Source: Ceratotherium simum simum (lineage: Eukaryota > Chordata > Mammalia > Perissodactyla > Rhinocerotidae). Taken from it: a DNA stretch of 64,000 nucleotides. Below the pieces are notes generated by a model. It did not search any database. It worked only from the letters and a program-made list of their open reading frames with translations, and was not told the origin of the DNA. Shown here piece by piece: positions 36,316 through 48,173 of the stretch. A program made the position numbers and the translations under genes. The number at the start of each line of letters is the position of its first letter. The first letter of the stretch is position 1. The stretch covers positions 5,621,237 to 5,685,236 of the forward strand of contig NW_004454217.1 in assembly GCF_000283155.1 (NCBI RefSeq), in the 5' to 3' direction.

Positions 36316-36415
36316 TGGAGGAAAGGGAAAGAGTGGAAGGAGAAGGGAAGAGGAGAAAGAGAAGCAGGTGGGGGAAATAAGGGAGAGGAGAAGTAAGAGA
36401 GGAGGGAAAATGGCA
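36316..36415. repeat. Purine-rich (GA) low-complexity tract
   Basis: Nearly all A and G on the + strand for 100 bases; open frames through it are artefacts. Confidence 0.85.
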
Positions 36416-36915
36416 CTGGGGAGGAAGTGAAATCCCATTAAATATGGAACCAACACACCACACAGCTTAAAAAGCATAAAACATTATTCACAATCAGAAA
36501 GACTTTGGGAAACCTTTCTCTTATGATTATTTTCTTTTTCTTTCTCTATTTCTCTCTCTTTCCCTGAATTTCCCAGCAACCTAGCTTTTCTCAATATGTT
36601 TTATCTACACGAAAGTTGCTCTTGGAATTTCAATCAACCAGCACTCTCAAGTCTTCTCCCTTTCCTTTTTAACATTCAATATACAAAAATGAGCAGGGGG
36701 TCAACTGCAACGAGATGAAATCACTAATCATTACAGAGCTCAAATTGAAGCCCCTTGGTGTATGGAAAATTGCTTTTCACTGTGGCTGAATGTGTGAAGG
36801 GTGCATCCACAGCTTTACTGTGCAAGGGAGCACAGATATTCATCCTACCACAATCTCACCAGCAATTTTAGAAAACTCATGAGACTAGAACGGATCTTCA
36901 AGATGCTGCAGAAAC
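36416..36915. other. Unique sequence
   Basis: Nothing recognised except a pyrimidine tract near 36525-36570. Confidence 0.4.
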
Positions 36916-36916
36916 A

Positions 36917-36969
36917 ACACACACACACACACACACACACATACCACAAACACACACACAAACCACACA
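36917..36969. repeat. (AC)n microsatellite, compound
   Basis: Thirteen AC units, then a short break and a second AC run interrupted by AAACC. Confidence 0.93.
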
Positions 36970-37584
36970 GTTTGTTCTCTGAGCAGTTTCCCCTCTGCCA
37001 CTTAACAACACCCACTCTCCCTCCTTTTCGATTTATTGAAAGTGACACAGCGTTGCTCCAAAGTTCTTTAGTTCTTCGTTTCCACTTACAAGCAATTACT
37101 TCAAAAACTATAAAAATTGCAATAAAATATTGCTCAATTCTTGAGAATCTATTACATCTCTTCTGGGGGAAGGTCGGAGAATAGGAGAATGGAAAGCCAG
37201 ACTGGCATTCTCTTAAGAAAAATCTGTGCTAATCAGCTCGAGGTGAGAAATAGGCACCTCACATTTCATAACAGTTAATATTCTTTTCAATTGTGTCCCT
37301 TTAAATTTCCAAAGAAACAGTGAGATATTTTTCAGCCTATTTCTGTTTGGTTTTTACAGAGCAATCCGAGGACGTCTGATTTAACGATAAAAGCAACGAT
37401 TTAGGACCAAATTAACTGGTTATGTTACGCTCTACCCCTCCACTCCTCTCAGTCATACAAAAGTGCTGAAAGAAATGTAAACCAGCAAGACAGAGAAGCG
37501 TGTTGGCGTGAATACCCCCACCGCGCCCTGCCCACAGCAGACCTGGAAAATCTCCGGGTCCTGCAGGGAGTATGCAGGGCAGTG
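36970..37584. other. Unique sequence
   Basis: No repeat or gene recognised. Includes GATA-like words near 37385 and a modest GC rise near 37515-37570. Confidence 0.4.
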
Positions 37585-37795
37585 GGAGATGAGGATGAGG
37601 AAGGGGAGGAAGGCGAGGATGAGGAAGGGGAGGAAGGCAAGTCTGAGGAGGGAGGGAAATAGAAAGGCAGGGAGAGAAGGTCGGAGAGAGCTGGTAAAGG
37701 CAGAGGTGGGGGGAGAAAGGGAAAAAAGAGATTTTTTAAAAGGGAGGGAAGGGGGAAAGCTGGAAGGAACAAAGGGTGAGAGCAAGGAAGCAAAT
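37585..37795. repeat. Purine tract with 24-bp minisatellite
   Basis: Two perfect 24-bp units (GAGGATGAGGAAGGGG...) occupy 37591-37614 and 37615-37638, inside a 210-base run that is almost pure A/G on the + strand. Confidence 0.9.
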
Positions 37796-38404
37796 ACTAG
37801 TATATATAGAAACAGAGAGAAATGATGAAAGGAGAAGCGATACTTCTGAAGGGATGACATTAAATCTCTGACCCCTTCACGCATGCCAGTAAGACCTTGT
37901 TCGCATCTAAAATGATGGGCAGAGGAGCCTTCCTTCTCCCGGTTCCTTTGAACACTTGAGCCAGCGCCCCGGAGGACGATCTGATTAATAAGTTGTGGCA
38001 GGACCTCATTGCATCTTAGTGATTTAGGATTTCCCTTTCACTTCCTGCGTGTGGTTATGGATCTTTTATCTGCTTTATCTGTGGCGCTTAATGAATTCCT
38101 GTTAAGTCTTTATAGCAGTTGTCTTTTCCACTTAAATCTTCCCCCTGATCCTATTTACCAGAGTTTACAGTTCAGAGTGTTCAGTGCTAAATTGTTTGTG
38201 TTTTTACAACCATCACTAAATGCTGACTCTGGAAAGCGGTTAAGTTGCCAGAAGGAGAATCCTCAGGTAAGGAGTAAATGGAGGGTGATAGATAGGAAGT
38301 GCTTCCTTCCTTCTTCCACCTGCTCTGTCTGCTGTTCTGGGTGCAGAGATTTGCTATGTTGAGGGGGCTTCCTAAGACCTCAGCTTCAGTTTGGAAAGGT
38401 AAGG
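37796..38404. promoter_or_regulatory. Unique sequence with an ETS/RUNX/GATA motif cluster (candidate enhancer)
   Basis: Within 45 bases lie CTTCCTGC (38041-38048, ETS type), TGTGGTT (38050-38056, RUNX type), two TTATCT words (38066-38071 and 38075-38080, GATA type, 9 bp apart) and TGTGGC (38080-38085, RUNX-like). The surrounding 600 bases show no repeat. Role is inferred from motifs only. Confidence 0.35.
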
Positions 38405-38575
38405 AGGTCGAGCAAATGGACTGGCAGTCAGGAGGCCTAAATTTGTCCCAGCCTTGCCATGACTAAACAGGTGAGCTTGGGCCAGTCGTTTAAGCTTTCT
38501 GAGCTGCAGGTTCCTCATCTGTAAATTGGGATCAGTATACCTCCCTCTTCTACAACAGCGTTGGGAGGAGAACCT
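38405..38575 (+). repeat. MIR SINE
   Basis: GACTGGCAGTCAGGAGGCCTAAATT, GAGCTTGGGCCAGTCGTTTAAGC and TTCCTCATCTGTAAATTGGGATCAG mark head, body and core in order. Confidence 0.85.
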
Positions 38576-39570
38576 GGTATAATTGGAGAGTGATGAAAAG
38601 GGTGGCGTGATTCCTGCAGAAGGTGATACTAAGGTACTGAAGATAAAAAGGAACAGGTAAGCTGGAGCCAGGGAAGAGATGCCTTGAATCTCTCTGTGCT
38701 TCTCAGTTCCTCCCCTACAAAGTGGGTAGAAGTTATGGCAGTTCTTCTCTTCACAGGCAGGTTGAGAGGCTGCTTTAGTTCTTGGGATTAAAAAGGGCTA
38801 AGAAATCCAGAAGGATTGTGTCCCTGCTCAAATCATCCACACCCTTCCTGCAACCTCAGTCCTTCAGTGCCTTGTCCCCTGACTTCCCCTGGCTCTGTAT
38901 ATGGGCCTATCTCTGTTATGGCTAAAGTAGCCCCAAGGAAATCTCTGGCTCCTCACAGTGCCTCTCACCACAGGATATTCTGAATCATTTTATCACGAGG
39001 TCCAGGATCCTTAGAGAATGATGCCACACGTACCTCTGTCAGATAGGTTTGCTACAAAAACAGAGGCTTGTTAAGACAAAACAACAACATTTGGGAAGAC
39101 TGCCGTGATTGGTGAGCTGCCTTTCCTGAGTCTCTTTCTTTCTGTGCTTGCCTTCAGAGATGATGAAGTTCTCGACTCTGGTGAACACTTTTAAGCATTC
39201 CACCAAGAGTGAAATTTTCAAACAGGAAAGACACACTCACAATGTGAATTGTAATATACTACTAAGATAACTCAAGTATCTTACCAGGTCTGTGTGTTTA
39301 GGTTCAAATCCGCTAGGTAAAATTTCAGGAACATTGGATCCCTAATATTCTGTTGCTTAATTTTTAACTGTTAAAGTTAACACAGTTTCTGGAATACATG
39401 GAGGCCCACAAAAAATATCCATTGATATGGAATAAAGAAATGAATGATTGAGCCAATTGGCTAGAATAAAATGCAAATACCACAAAGAATGATAACTCAT
39501 TAAACATTCTTATTAGTCTTTAATGGCTTGTTGTGAAAGCAAGTTTTTAAAGGGGAAAAAAGGGGAAGGA
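38576..39570. other. Unique sequence
   Basis: Nothing recognised. Confidence 0.4.
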
Positions 39571-39574
39571 AATA

Positions 39575-39775
39575 AACAACAATTATTGAGGGTGTACTAT
39601 ATGTTTAGTGCTGTGCTAGACATGTTGCACATATATTTGTATAGGATTAATACAGTTAATCCTCATAATTACCCAGGAGATCATTAATATAATGACTATT
39701 TTACAATTGAGATAAGGCTGAGAGAGTTTACATGACTTGCCTAGGATCACAAAGATGGTAGAAATGGGAAAAATA
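39575..39775 (-). repeat. MIR SINE
   Basis: Antisense MIR: GGTGTACTATATGTTTAGTGCTGTGCTAGAC, TTAATCCTCATAATTACCCAGGAG, ACTTGCCTAGGATCACAAAG. Confidence 0.85.
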
Positions 39776-39835
39776 AGAGGGTACTAGGTGCTTGGAGTAA
39801 AGGGTAGCAAGGAAACACTGAAAAAAGATCATGGG

Positions 39836-41150
39836 CTGGACCTCTTTCTCACACCACTCACAAAAGTTAACTCCAAATAAATTAAAGACCTAAATGTAAG
39901 ATCTGAAACTGTAAAACTCCTAGAAGAAAACATACGGAAAAAACTCCTTGATATTGATCTTGGTAATAATTTTTTGGATATGGCACCAAAAGCTCAAGCA
40001 ACAAAAGCAAAAATAAACAAGTAGGACTACATCAAAATAAAAAGCTTCTGCACAGCATGGGAAACCATCTACAAAATGAAAGGGCCAATCTACTGAATGG
40101 GAGAAAATATTTGCAACTCATATATCTGATAGGGGGTTAATATCTAAAATATATAAGCAACTCATACAGCTTATAGCAAGAAGGAGAATAATCCGATTTA
40201 AAAGTGGGCAGAAGAACTGAATAGACATTTTTCCCGAAGGAGACATACAAATGACCAACAGGTATATGAACAGATGTTCAACATCACTAATCATCAGGGA
40301 AATGCAAATCAAAACCACAATAAGATATCATCTCATACCTGATAAAATGGGTACTTTCAAAAAGACAAGAGATAACAAGTGCTGGTGAGGATGTGGAGAA
40401 AAGGCAACCCCTGTGTACCGCTGGTGGGAATGTAAGTTGGTACAGCCACTACGGGAAACAGTACGGAGGTTCCTCAAAAAATTAAAACTAGAACTACCAT
40501 GTGATCCAGCAATCTTACTTCTGGATATATATCCAAAGGAAATGAAATCACTATCTCAAAGAGTTATCTGCACCCCATGTTCACTGAAGCCTTATTTACA
40601 ATAGTCAAGACATGGAAACAACCTAAATGTCCACTGATGGATGAATAGATAAAAAAATATGGTATATACATATTCATTCCCCCATGCACATGGAATATTA
40701 TTCAGTCATAAAAAAGAAGGAAATCCTGCCATTGCAACAACATGGATGAACCTTGAGGGCTTTATGCTAAGTGAAATAAGTCAGACAGAGAAAGACAAAT
40801 ACAGCCATGCCCCACATAACGATGTCTCAGTCAACAACAGACTGCATATATGACAGTGGTCGCATAATATTAGTACCATACAGCTAGATGTGTAGCAGGC
40901 TATACCATCTGTGTTTGTGTAAGTGCACTCTATGATGTTCACACAACGATGAAATTGCTTAATGACACATTTGTCAGCACATATCCCTGTCATTGAGCAA
41001 CGCATGATGGTACTGTATGATCTCACTTATATACGGAATCTAAGAAAAATTGAACTCATAGAAATAGAGTTGATTGGTGGTTGCTGAGGGCTAAAGGAAA
41101 GGATTTCAGGATACTGGAGTTACCTGAGCACCTTTCCAAGCAGAAAAGGA
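39836..41150 (+). mobile_element. 5'-truncated L1 split by MER2
   Basis: ORF2 C-terminal region (39840-40800: AAATTAAAGACCTAAATGTAAG, GCAAATCAAAACCACAATAAGATATCATCTCA, CTGGTGAGGATGTGGAGAAA) with frameshifts and stops, then 3' UTR. A MER2 interrupts it at 40802-41010. Confidence 0.9.
40802..41010 (-). mobile_element. MER2 (Tigger-derived) DNA transposon, internally deleted
   Basis: Starts CAGCCATGCCCCACATAACGA and ends GAGCAACGCATGATGG, the imperfect MER2 terminal repeats. TA dinucleotides at 40800-40801 and 41011-41012 are the target duplication; removing the element and one TA restores the usual L1 reading AGACAAATACTGTATGATCT. At 209 bp it lacks the middle of the ~345-bp consensus. Confidence 0.93.
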
Positions 41151-42070
41151 AGGGGCAGGAGAAAGGGAACAATGGAATACATAAGAAATAGGGGACACTT
41201 GGCAGCTCATTCTAAAAGATCCACCAGATAATGAATTTAAGGAGAGAGCTACCTTACAACCCTTAAAATAGAATTTAATTTGCAATCATTTCATTTTCTG
41301 GAGAAAACGTATTTCTTAAAGCAAGGTATGCCAGCACTAAAAGGTTTGATGTCTTAGCATGTGACTGAAGGCGAGCATGGACAAAAATTAGGCAATATTC
41401 TTCTGTCAAGAGCCCTAGTGTCCTGCCAGGATCTGCTATCTAATGTGTGAGTTGGTGCTGAGTGTTCAATCTCATATAAAAGTGCAAGCTGACAAAGAAT
41501 GACTGATGGTGCGCTGGTTCAAAGGAGTCTTCACTGAGGCATTTCTACCAGGTCTTGTCAGAATTTGTAAAAATCCATGTGACTGTCAGAGAAAGAACAA
41601 AAGTTGTTGAATGAAACTACTAATATCTGCATGAGAAAAATGAAAAGTTTTTATTGAAGGATCAGACTTAGAAACCTCCACTCTCCATTCTTATTTAGAG
41701 AGAAAAAGACAAAATATACACATGTTCTTGTTTAAATATTACCAATAACTTAATCGCTTTAATCTTATTGTGCTACCACAGGTTACCATCTTAAATGCTT
41801 GAGGCTCCAACTTTCATTAATTTAAACCTAGTGTTTTCATTTGGACATTTACTTTTAATCGCCTCTGCAAATGAGCCTGGTTATCTTGAGTATTAATAAT
41901 AATAATAAACTTGCTAATGACTTCTTTTCCCTCTTAAGTTTCAGGATTAAGCACAGCCATTTAATCACACTCATTAGCATTTTTTTCACTGGAAGAACTA
42001 AATCAAATGCAAATTTAAGAGCTCATTTTTCCATGCACATACACACAACATCTCAGATAAAACTTAAGTA
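41151..42070. other. Unique sequence
   Basis: Nothing recognised except an ATA/AAT run near 41892-41907. Confidence 0.4.
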
Positions 42071-42074
42071 TGTA

Positions 42075-42200
42075 CCCGTAGTATTTCCACTTGGCAGATA
42101 AGGAATCTGAGACTTAGAGAGGTTAAGTAAGTAGCAAATGGCAGAGTTCTTATCTCTCTGACTCTAAAGATGGTGCTCTTAATCACTGGACTGCCCCACT
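42075..42200 (-). repeat. MIR SINE fragment
   Basis: GATAAGGAATCTGAGACTTAGAGAGGTTAAGTAA and GGTGCTCTTAATCACTGGACTG are antisense MIR core and head. Confidence 0.8.
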
Positions 42201-42469
42201 CACTCATAAAACTTTCACGTTAGGTCACAAGATCCCTGCCTGGAAGCCCTTCAGAATGGAAATGACCCAGGCCAAGAGGCACCTTGGACTAAATGAAGTC
42301 AAGAAAGTGGATGCCATTCTAAATCCATCTACAGGCCATGTTGGGCACCAGGTGGAAGGACCAGCTCCTGGGACCCAGAGGGCTCTGACCATTAATGACC
42401 TGAGGCCTTAGAAGAAGTAGCCTCCACCTACCCAGTCCTTGACAGCGCCACAAACCACCCAGCTGCCAG

Positions 42470-42870
42470 AAGATACCAGCAAAGTGGAAATAACCCAAAT
42501 GTCCATTGAATGATAAACAGATAAACAGAATGTAATATATCCATACAACATAATATGATTTGGCAATAAAAAAGAATAAACTGCTGATACATGCTATGGC
42601 ACAGAGGAATCTTGAAAACATTATCCTAAACGAAAGAAGCCAGACACCATAAAATCACATATTGTATGATTCCATTTATATGCAATGTCCAGAATAAGCA
42701 AACCCATAGGAATAAAAAGTAGATTAGTGCCTGGAGATAGATCAGGACAGTGTGGGGAGGGAGCAAGAATAAAGAGTGACTGGTAATATATGTGGAGATT
42801 TTTGGGGGGGTTGTTAAAAATGTTCTAAAATTAGATTGTGATGATGGTTTTTAAAAGATTTTAATTTTTA
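42470..42870 (+). mobile_element. L1 3' end fragment
   Basis: AAATGTCCATTGAATGATAAACAGATAAAC, TGTATGATTCCATTTATATGCAATGTCC and ATTAGATTGTGATGATGG follow ORF2 end and 3' UTR order. Confidence 0.85.
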
Positions 42871-43570
42871 AAAAGTGCAAAAGTGAGTATGAAAACCTAA
42901 GAAAAGTAATTGATTGATGACATGCTAAAGTCTAGGTTTCTCCATCAGATTGAAGACTAGGAACTAGAAAGAATATGCAAAAAGAAGTCTGCTATTTTAC
43001 ATTTAAGTCCCATACAAATTTCTACAGATCCACCCTACGTAGTCATATGTTTTCCAAAATTGAAAAGATAGCAAACCAACTTGAGTCCATCTAATCCCAT
43101 CTCTATCAGTAGTTTGTTGTGAAATTTGTTCACGTCAAAACTCGTATATCATTTCCTCATTCAGAACTCATCCCTGTCCTGTGTGCCTGCACACATGTCA
43201 AATAAGTGGATATGGAGAGAAAAGTGAAAACCTTGCACGTGTTCTGAATACCCTAGGATAAACCCATCGAAACGTGCCTGAAGAGTTGCTTCAAGAGCCA
43301 CCAGGGTGTACGTTGCCCAAAAGACCTGAGTGCGATGGTGTGCTGGAGGAGGCTCAGTCCCCCTCTCAAGAGCCAATCCTGCTCCTCTCTTCCCTACTCT
43401 ATGTTCAATGACATCACATTGGTAGTTTGAAATCAGCCATAGTGGAGGTTTTAGAATAATGTCCATTTTTTTGGCTTAATTTAGTCCAAGATGCCTCTTG
43501 GCTTGGGCCATTTCCTTTCTGAAGACCTTACAGCTGTGGATCTTGTGAACTAACGTGAGTGCTTTAGGTG
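42871..43570. other. Unique sequence
   Basis: The minus frame 43466-43161 (101 codons) matches nothing I know. Confidence 0.4.
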
Positions 43571-43575
43571 TGAGT

Positions 43576-43665
43576 GGGGTAGTCCAGTGATTAAAAGCAT
43601 CTGCTTTTGAGTCAGAATGACAGGGGCTATAGTTCTAGTTCTGTCATTTGCTACTTACTCAACCT
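43576..43665 (+). repeat. MIR SINE fragment
   Basis: GTAGTCCAGTGATTAAAAGCATCTGCTTTTGAGTCAGA and GTTCTGTCATTTGCTACTTAC are the MIR head and B-box region. Confidence 0.8.
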
Positions 43666-44220
43666 CTTTTTCCAGAGAGCTGGTTTACCAGCACAGCACT
43701 GGCAGCTTCCAGGGAAGCCTCTCATTCTAGTAGTATCACAGCTAGATTTAAGGACCATGGGTCTGAGCCAAAAAGAGGGGCCATTTTGAGGACAGAACAG
43801 GGTCTATCACCAAAATTGTCCTCCATCAGAGACTGAGTCCTAGAGAAAGAGAGGCTGTAATAAGAGTAGGTGAAATCTGAAAGAGAAGCTTCATAAAGTT
43901 CCCTGAGCCACATGGAGTAAGATCCCAGGCGGCCCTGGAATTCCTTCACCGGCATGCAGCTAAAAGGAGCTGGGGGACTCGTGGAGCACTGTGCACATGT
44001 GGACCCCACTCAAGCTGCATTTGTACTGGCCCACATTTGGAATAAATGGAAAGAAAAAGGACACGGCCATTTGTAGACTTGTGAATTGGTTTGCACATAC
44101 ACATTATTTACTAACATGAACACCTGCTTCAAGCATCATTCTTATTCTCTGGAAGCCCTGCAGCCTCTCCTCCAAAGCCCAGGAGACTCTTAAACCCTTA
44201 GGTCAGGTGGTTGACTAGTT
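43666..44220. other. Unique sequence
   Basis: Nothing recognised. Confidence 0.4.
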
Positions 44221-44221
44221 T

Positions 44222-44735
44222 ATTTTTTTAATAACAGCTTTATTGAGATATAATTCACATACCGTACAATTCACCCTTTTAAAGTGTACAATTTGATGGG
44301 TTTTAGTATATTCACAGAGTTACACAATCATCACCACTATCTAATTTTAGAACATTTTCATCACCCCAAAAAGAAACCCTGGACACACTGGCAATCACTC
44401 CCCATTTCTCCCTCTCCCAGCCCCTGGCAACTGCTAACCTACTTTCTGTCTCTATGGATTTGCCTATTCTGAACATTTCATTTAAATAGAATAATTCAAC
44501 ATATGACCCTCCTTGACTGGCTTCTGTCACTTAGCACAATGTTTCCAAGGTTCACCCATGCCATAGCATGTTTCAGTAATTCATTTCTTTTAAATGCTAA
44601 ATGATATTCCATTATGTGGATATACTAGATTCTGTTTATCCCTCAACAGCTGATGGAGATTTGGGTTATTTCTACTTTTTAGCTATTATGAATACTGCTG
44701 CTATGAACATTCGTGTACAAGTTGGTACCCAACTT
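44222..44735 (-). mobile_element. Older L1 3' end, antisense
   Basis: TTTATTGAGATATAATTCACATACC, CCTGGCAACTGCTAACCTAC, CTTAGCACAATGTTTCCAAGG and GATATTCCATTATGTGGATATAC are antisense L1 3' UTR and ORF2 end. Confidence 0.85.
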
Positions 44736-44749
44736 CTTTTTTTGTTTTG

Positions 44750-44893
44750 TTTTGTAATTTTCTTTTTTTTTTCTTTTTTATTTATTGAAGTAACATTGGT
44801 TTATAACATTGTATAAATTTCAGGTGTACATCATTATACTTTTATTTCTGCATAGATTACATCATGTTCACCACCCAAATACTAATTACCAAC
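44750..44893 (-). mobile_element. Short young-type L1 3' end inserted next to an older L1
   Basis: Poly(T), then TGAAGTAACATTGGTTTATAACATTGTATAAATTTCAGGTG, the same 3' end as 1-108 and 3483. Flanking ACCCAACTTCTT (44738 on) and ACCAACTTCTT (44889-44899) are the target duplication with a one-base change. Confidence 0.85.
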
Positions 44894-44899
44894 TTCTTA

Positions 44900-45324
44900 G
44901 GCATTTGAATCTCTGTCCTGGCTGTGCTCTTGGCCAGATGAATGGACCTGCAGTAACAGGTTTCTCTTAGGCTAACATAACACTGCCTTCTCCACTCTGT
45001 ACTTTTTCAAGGAGACAAGTTCACACTCCTTGCTGGACTCCCTGCCACCAAGCTCTTTCCAACTCTAGTTCTCCACATATTTTGACACCAGTTTTACTTT
45101 GCTTGCCATTGATCTTCATGATATTGATTCCGTACTCAAGGCCTTGCCATTCAAGGCGTGGCATCTCCATCCTGCCCCACCAGCTTCACTCCCTTCTATA
45201 TTTTGTCCTGGTATCTGGACTGGAAGCTGTTACCTCTTCACATCACTAATTCCTACCTTCATCCAATATCTATCCACTAGGAATCACCTTGCACATCTCT
45301 CTACCATCTTATGCCCACCTCTTC
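44900..45324. other. Unique sequence, possible L2 fragment
   Basis: 45090-45320 is C/T-rich and has a worn resemblance to sense L2, but not enough to be firm. Confidence 0.35.
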
Positions 45325-45530
45325 ATTCATCCAGCAAACAGTACTGAATTCCTATTAAGTGCCTAGGCACAGTGTTAGGCACTGGAGACATCAAGAGATG
45401 ACATGGAAAAGATCCCTGGCCTTGAGGAGCTCATACTCCAGATCTGAGTGCAGCAGGGAGGTGAGGGGATTGGAGAGGGTGAACAGACCTGTTAACAGAC
45501 AATAAAGAAGCAGTGTAGTTATGCAGAAAT
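45325..45530 (-). mobile_element. L2 LINE 3' end
   Basis: CATTCATCCAGCAAACAGTACTGAATTCC...GGCACAGTGTTAGGCACTGGAGACATCAAGA...CTTGAGGAGCTCATACTCCAG is the L2 end in antisense. Confidence 0.85.
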
Positions 45531-47895
45531 GGCCTATTTTTCCCGTCCTTTCAGTGATCCAACCAGCCCTTGCAGAGTCTTTTCTCACTACAAATGAAGT
45601 TTTCGATAAATTTTTTTTGGTCCAGGGTTTTTATAATGGAAATTTTGAGAACTGTTTTTTTGCACAAAGATTACAAAAAAGGGTTAGCAAGTCCCATTTG
45701 CCCCAAGCAGTGGCTGAGGCTGGAGAGTGAGAGACACTCTCAGATTGCCCTGGACAGCCACATCTGCACCCTGTCGGGATTATCAAAATTGCCATGACAA
45801 TGACCCCAGGGTTCTTCCTTGGATAAACCCAGTAAACACTCAGCTGATTTCAGCTAGACCCAACTCCATGCCCTTGAGGTTTGAATGCTGTAAAAAAAAA
45901 AAAAGGCGGGGGAGGTGGTGAGGAGAAGGGAGGGACAATCTGATGCAAGGGAGAAGAGACCAGCCTCGACCTTAGAACAATACTCAGCTCAAATACAAAG
46001 AGAGCTCACCTGACATCCTGACTTCATCTTCCTTTACAAATGTTGAAATCGAGCTGCAAGCAGCTCCAGGTCAAACTGCAAGTGTCTCAAGGCCTCAGAA
46101 CTTTTCCCCGCTACTGACCTGAGTAGGGTAGACCTGTGAAGAGGGAACAAATGCATAGAGTTTAATTCCCTAAGGGTTCTTATTTAGACCCTATGTCTAG
46201 AGCTTGGCCTCTGCTAGACTGTGATGCCATTACATTGTCTTCATATTCCTGGCCTCTGCTTTCTCAATCCTCCCACTCCCACCTTGGGCCCTGATTCAAA
46301 TTAAAGATCAACTCCCCTCATCATACAGATGGACACACTGAAGCCCAGAAAATAAAGAGACTAGGTACTCATCCGTCAGGGATATTGTAGATGAAATGCC
46401 TTTGTCAAAAGAAGGTTGGACTAGATGACCTCTAATTCCATCCCAACACAAAGGATTTACCACTCTAAGACTTGTCTAAAAGAACTGAGCTATTTAGAGG
46501 CAAAACCTGGACCAGAACCCATATCTGTTCCCTCCCAGTCCAGAAGCCACTGGAGGATGAACCCCAGATCATCTTTGCTGATGAATCCACCATCAGTTTG
46601 GATTTTTCAGCTCAGATCTTAAAAATCTGTTAAGCACCATGTAAACATATCTTCGCAATTTTCACGGAGAAAGGAGGAGATGGGTGGAAAGGTGAAGAAG
46701 GAATAGAGCAAGAAGACATGCATGCAGAACTCCCTTTTTGCAACTGATACTTTCCTTAAAAACTTAAAATGCAAACACATTTTGCAAACCAAATTCCACT
46801 TTTAAAGGAAAGGCCACTGCCCTGTAAATGGATTTTACTGTGAATTTTTATAAAGGGGACGATCCTTTTGTAAAGTGACTGACCACTCCTTAATGTGTTA
46901 ATGTAGGATATTTTGATGTTTGTGTTTGGTTTTGATGAAAGCTCTATCTATATTCTTGTGGTCATTTTACAGTAAAACCAAGCTCCAAAAGGGAGTATGT
47001 CTAGTCCAAGAACACCCTGAGACAAACTCAGCACTGCCATGACTCTCAAGTCCCTTTCCCAACCACTCAACCTCACAGCCTGGTTCTCTAAGGAACTTCC
47101 TCTGATCTCTTCACCTTGCCTACATCAGAGCCCAGAGCTCCAAGTTGGCCATAACTTGAGATTTTTTAAGTAAGGCTTTCAAACAAACTTGTGCTGAACC
47201 CTGGCACAGAAGAAGAGGCCCACGTCTCTGACACATAAAGCAACTCTGAGTTCCCCTAATCCCCAAGCAATCCCCTGCCTGCTGGGTCTTATTGCTTAAA
47301 AGGAACATAAGCTCTTCTGACATCGACCTGGACAAGTGCTGTGTATTCAGGAAGACAGGAGGGAAAGGACAAGCAGAAAACATCTTTAAGCACATTATCA
47401 GCCTGCTTGATTTCTACAGGCTGCTCCAGTCGGCCTGACCCCCATCTCTGGAGGAGGGACTCTTGAGACCACAGACTGACAATGCATGGGCTCCCTGAGA
47501 CACGGTGAGATGCAGGAACAAACTGTTCCTTTACTCAGAACAAGCAACCCTGCAAACTCACCCTTACTGGAACAAAAAGCATTAAATTATTATTTTTTTA
47601 TCCCATTTTCCTTTAATGTTACAGCCACTGAACTCATACTGCTTATTGACCAGGCCACTAATTTGTCAATTAAGCACACACGGCAGTTCTTAAATTGTTG
47701 TCAGATGCTGATGAGTCTCTCTTGTAAGGGTATCTAACTTCCTCCTATCTATTTGTCTTCTATCTCCAACTAGGCTGTGTGCTCGTGGAAGACTGATCCC
47801 TATATGGAAGACTGAGCAAAGCCCTATATGTCTTTGGTTTACCCACAGCGAGTCTTGCTAATGTTTGGGATAGAATTGGAACTCGATACACTCAT
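45531..47895. other. Unique sequence
   Basis: About 2.4 kb mostly free of recognisable repeats; a worn MIR-like piece may lie at 46310-46370. 46730-47000 is T-rich unique DNA that could be conserved non-coding sequence. No exon seen. Confidence 0.4.
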
Positions 47896-47911
47896 TAATC
47901 CAAGGATGAGA

Positions 47912-48160
47912 TTTTTTTTTTTTTTGAGGAAGATTGGCCCTGAGCTAATATCTGTTGCCAATCTTCCTCCTTTTTGCTTTTTTTCTCCCCAAAGCCCCAG
48001 TAGATAGTTGTATGTCATAGTTGTGCATCCTTCTAGTTGCTCTAAGTGGGACGCTGCCTCAGCATGGCTTGATGAGCGGTGTACAGGTGCATGCCCAGGA
48101 TCCAAACCGGCAGAAGCAGAGAGTGCGAACTTAACCGCTATGCCACTGGCCAGCCCTATG
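47912..48160 (-). mobile_element. ERE-type SINE
   Basis: Poly(T), GGAAGATTGGCCCTGAGCTAA, CCAAAGCCCCAGTAGATAGTTG, CCTTCTAGTTGCT and the head TTAACCGCTATGCCACTGGCCAG. Perfect 13-bp direct repeats TCCAAGGATGAGA at 47899-47911 and 48161-48173. Confidence 0.93.
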
Positions 48161-48173
48161 TCCAAGGATGAGA

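Noticed and set aside
37453..37884. Minus-strand Ser/Pro/Leu-rich frames of 114 and 143 codons
   Set aside because: They are translations of the polypyrimidine complement of the purine tract.
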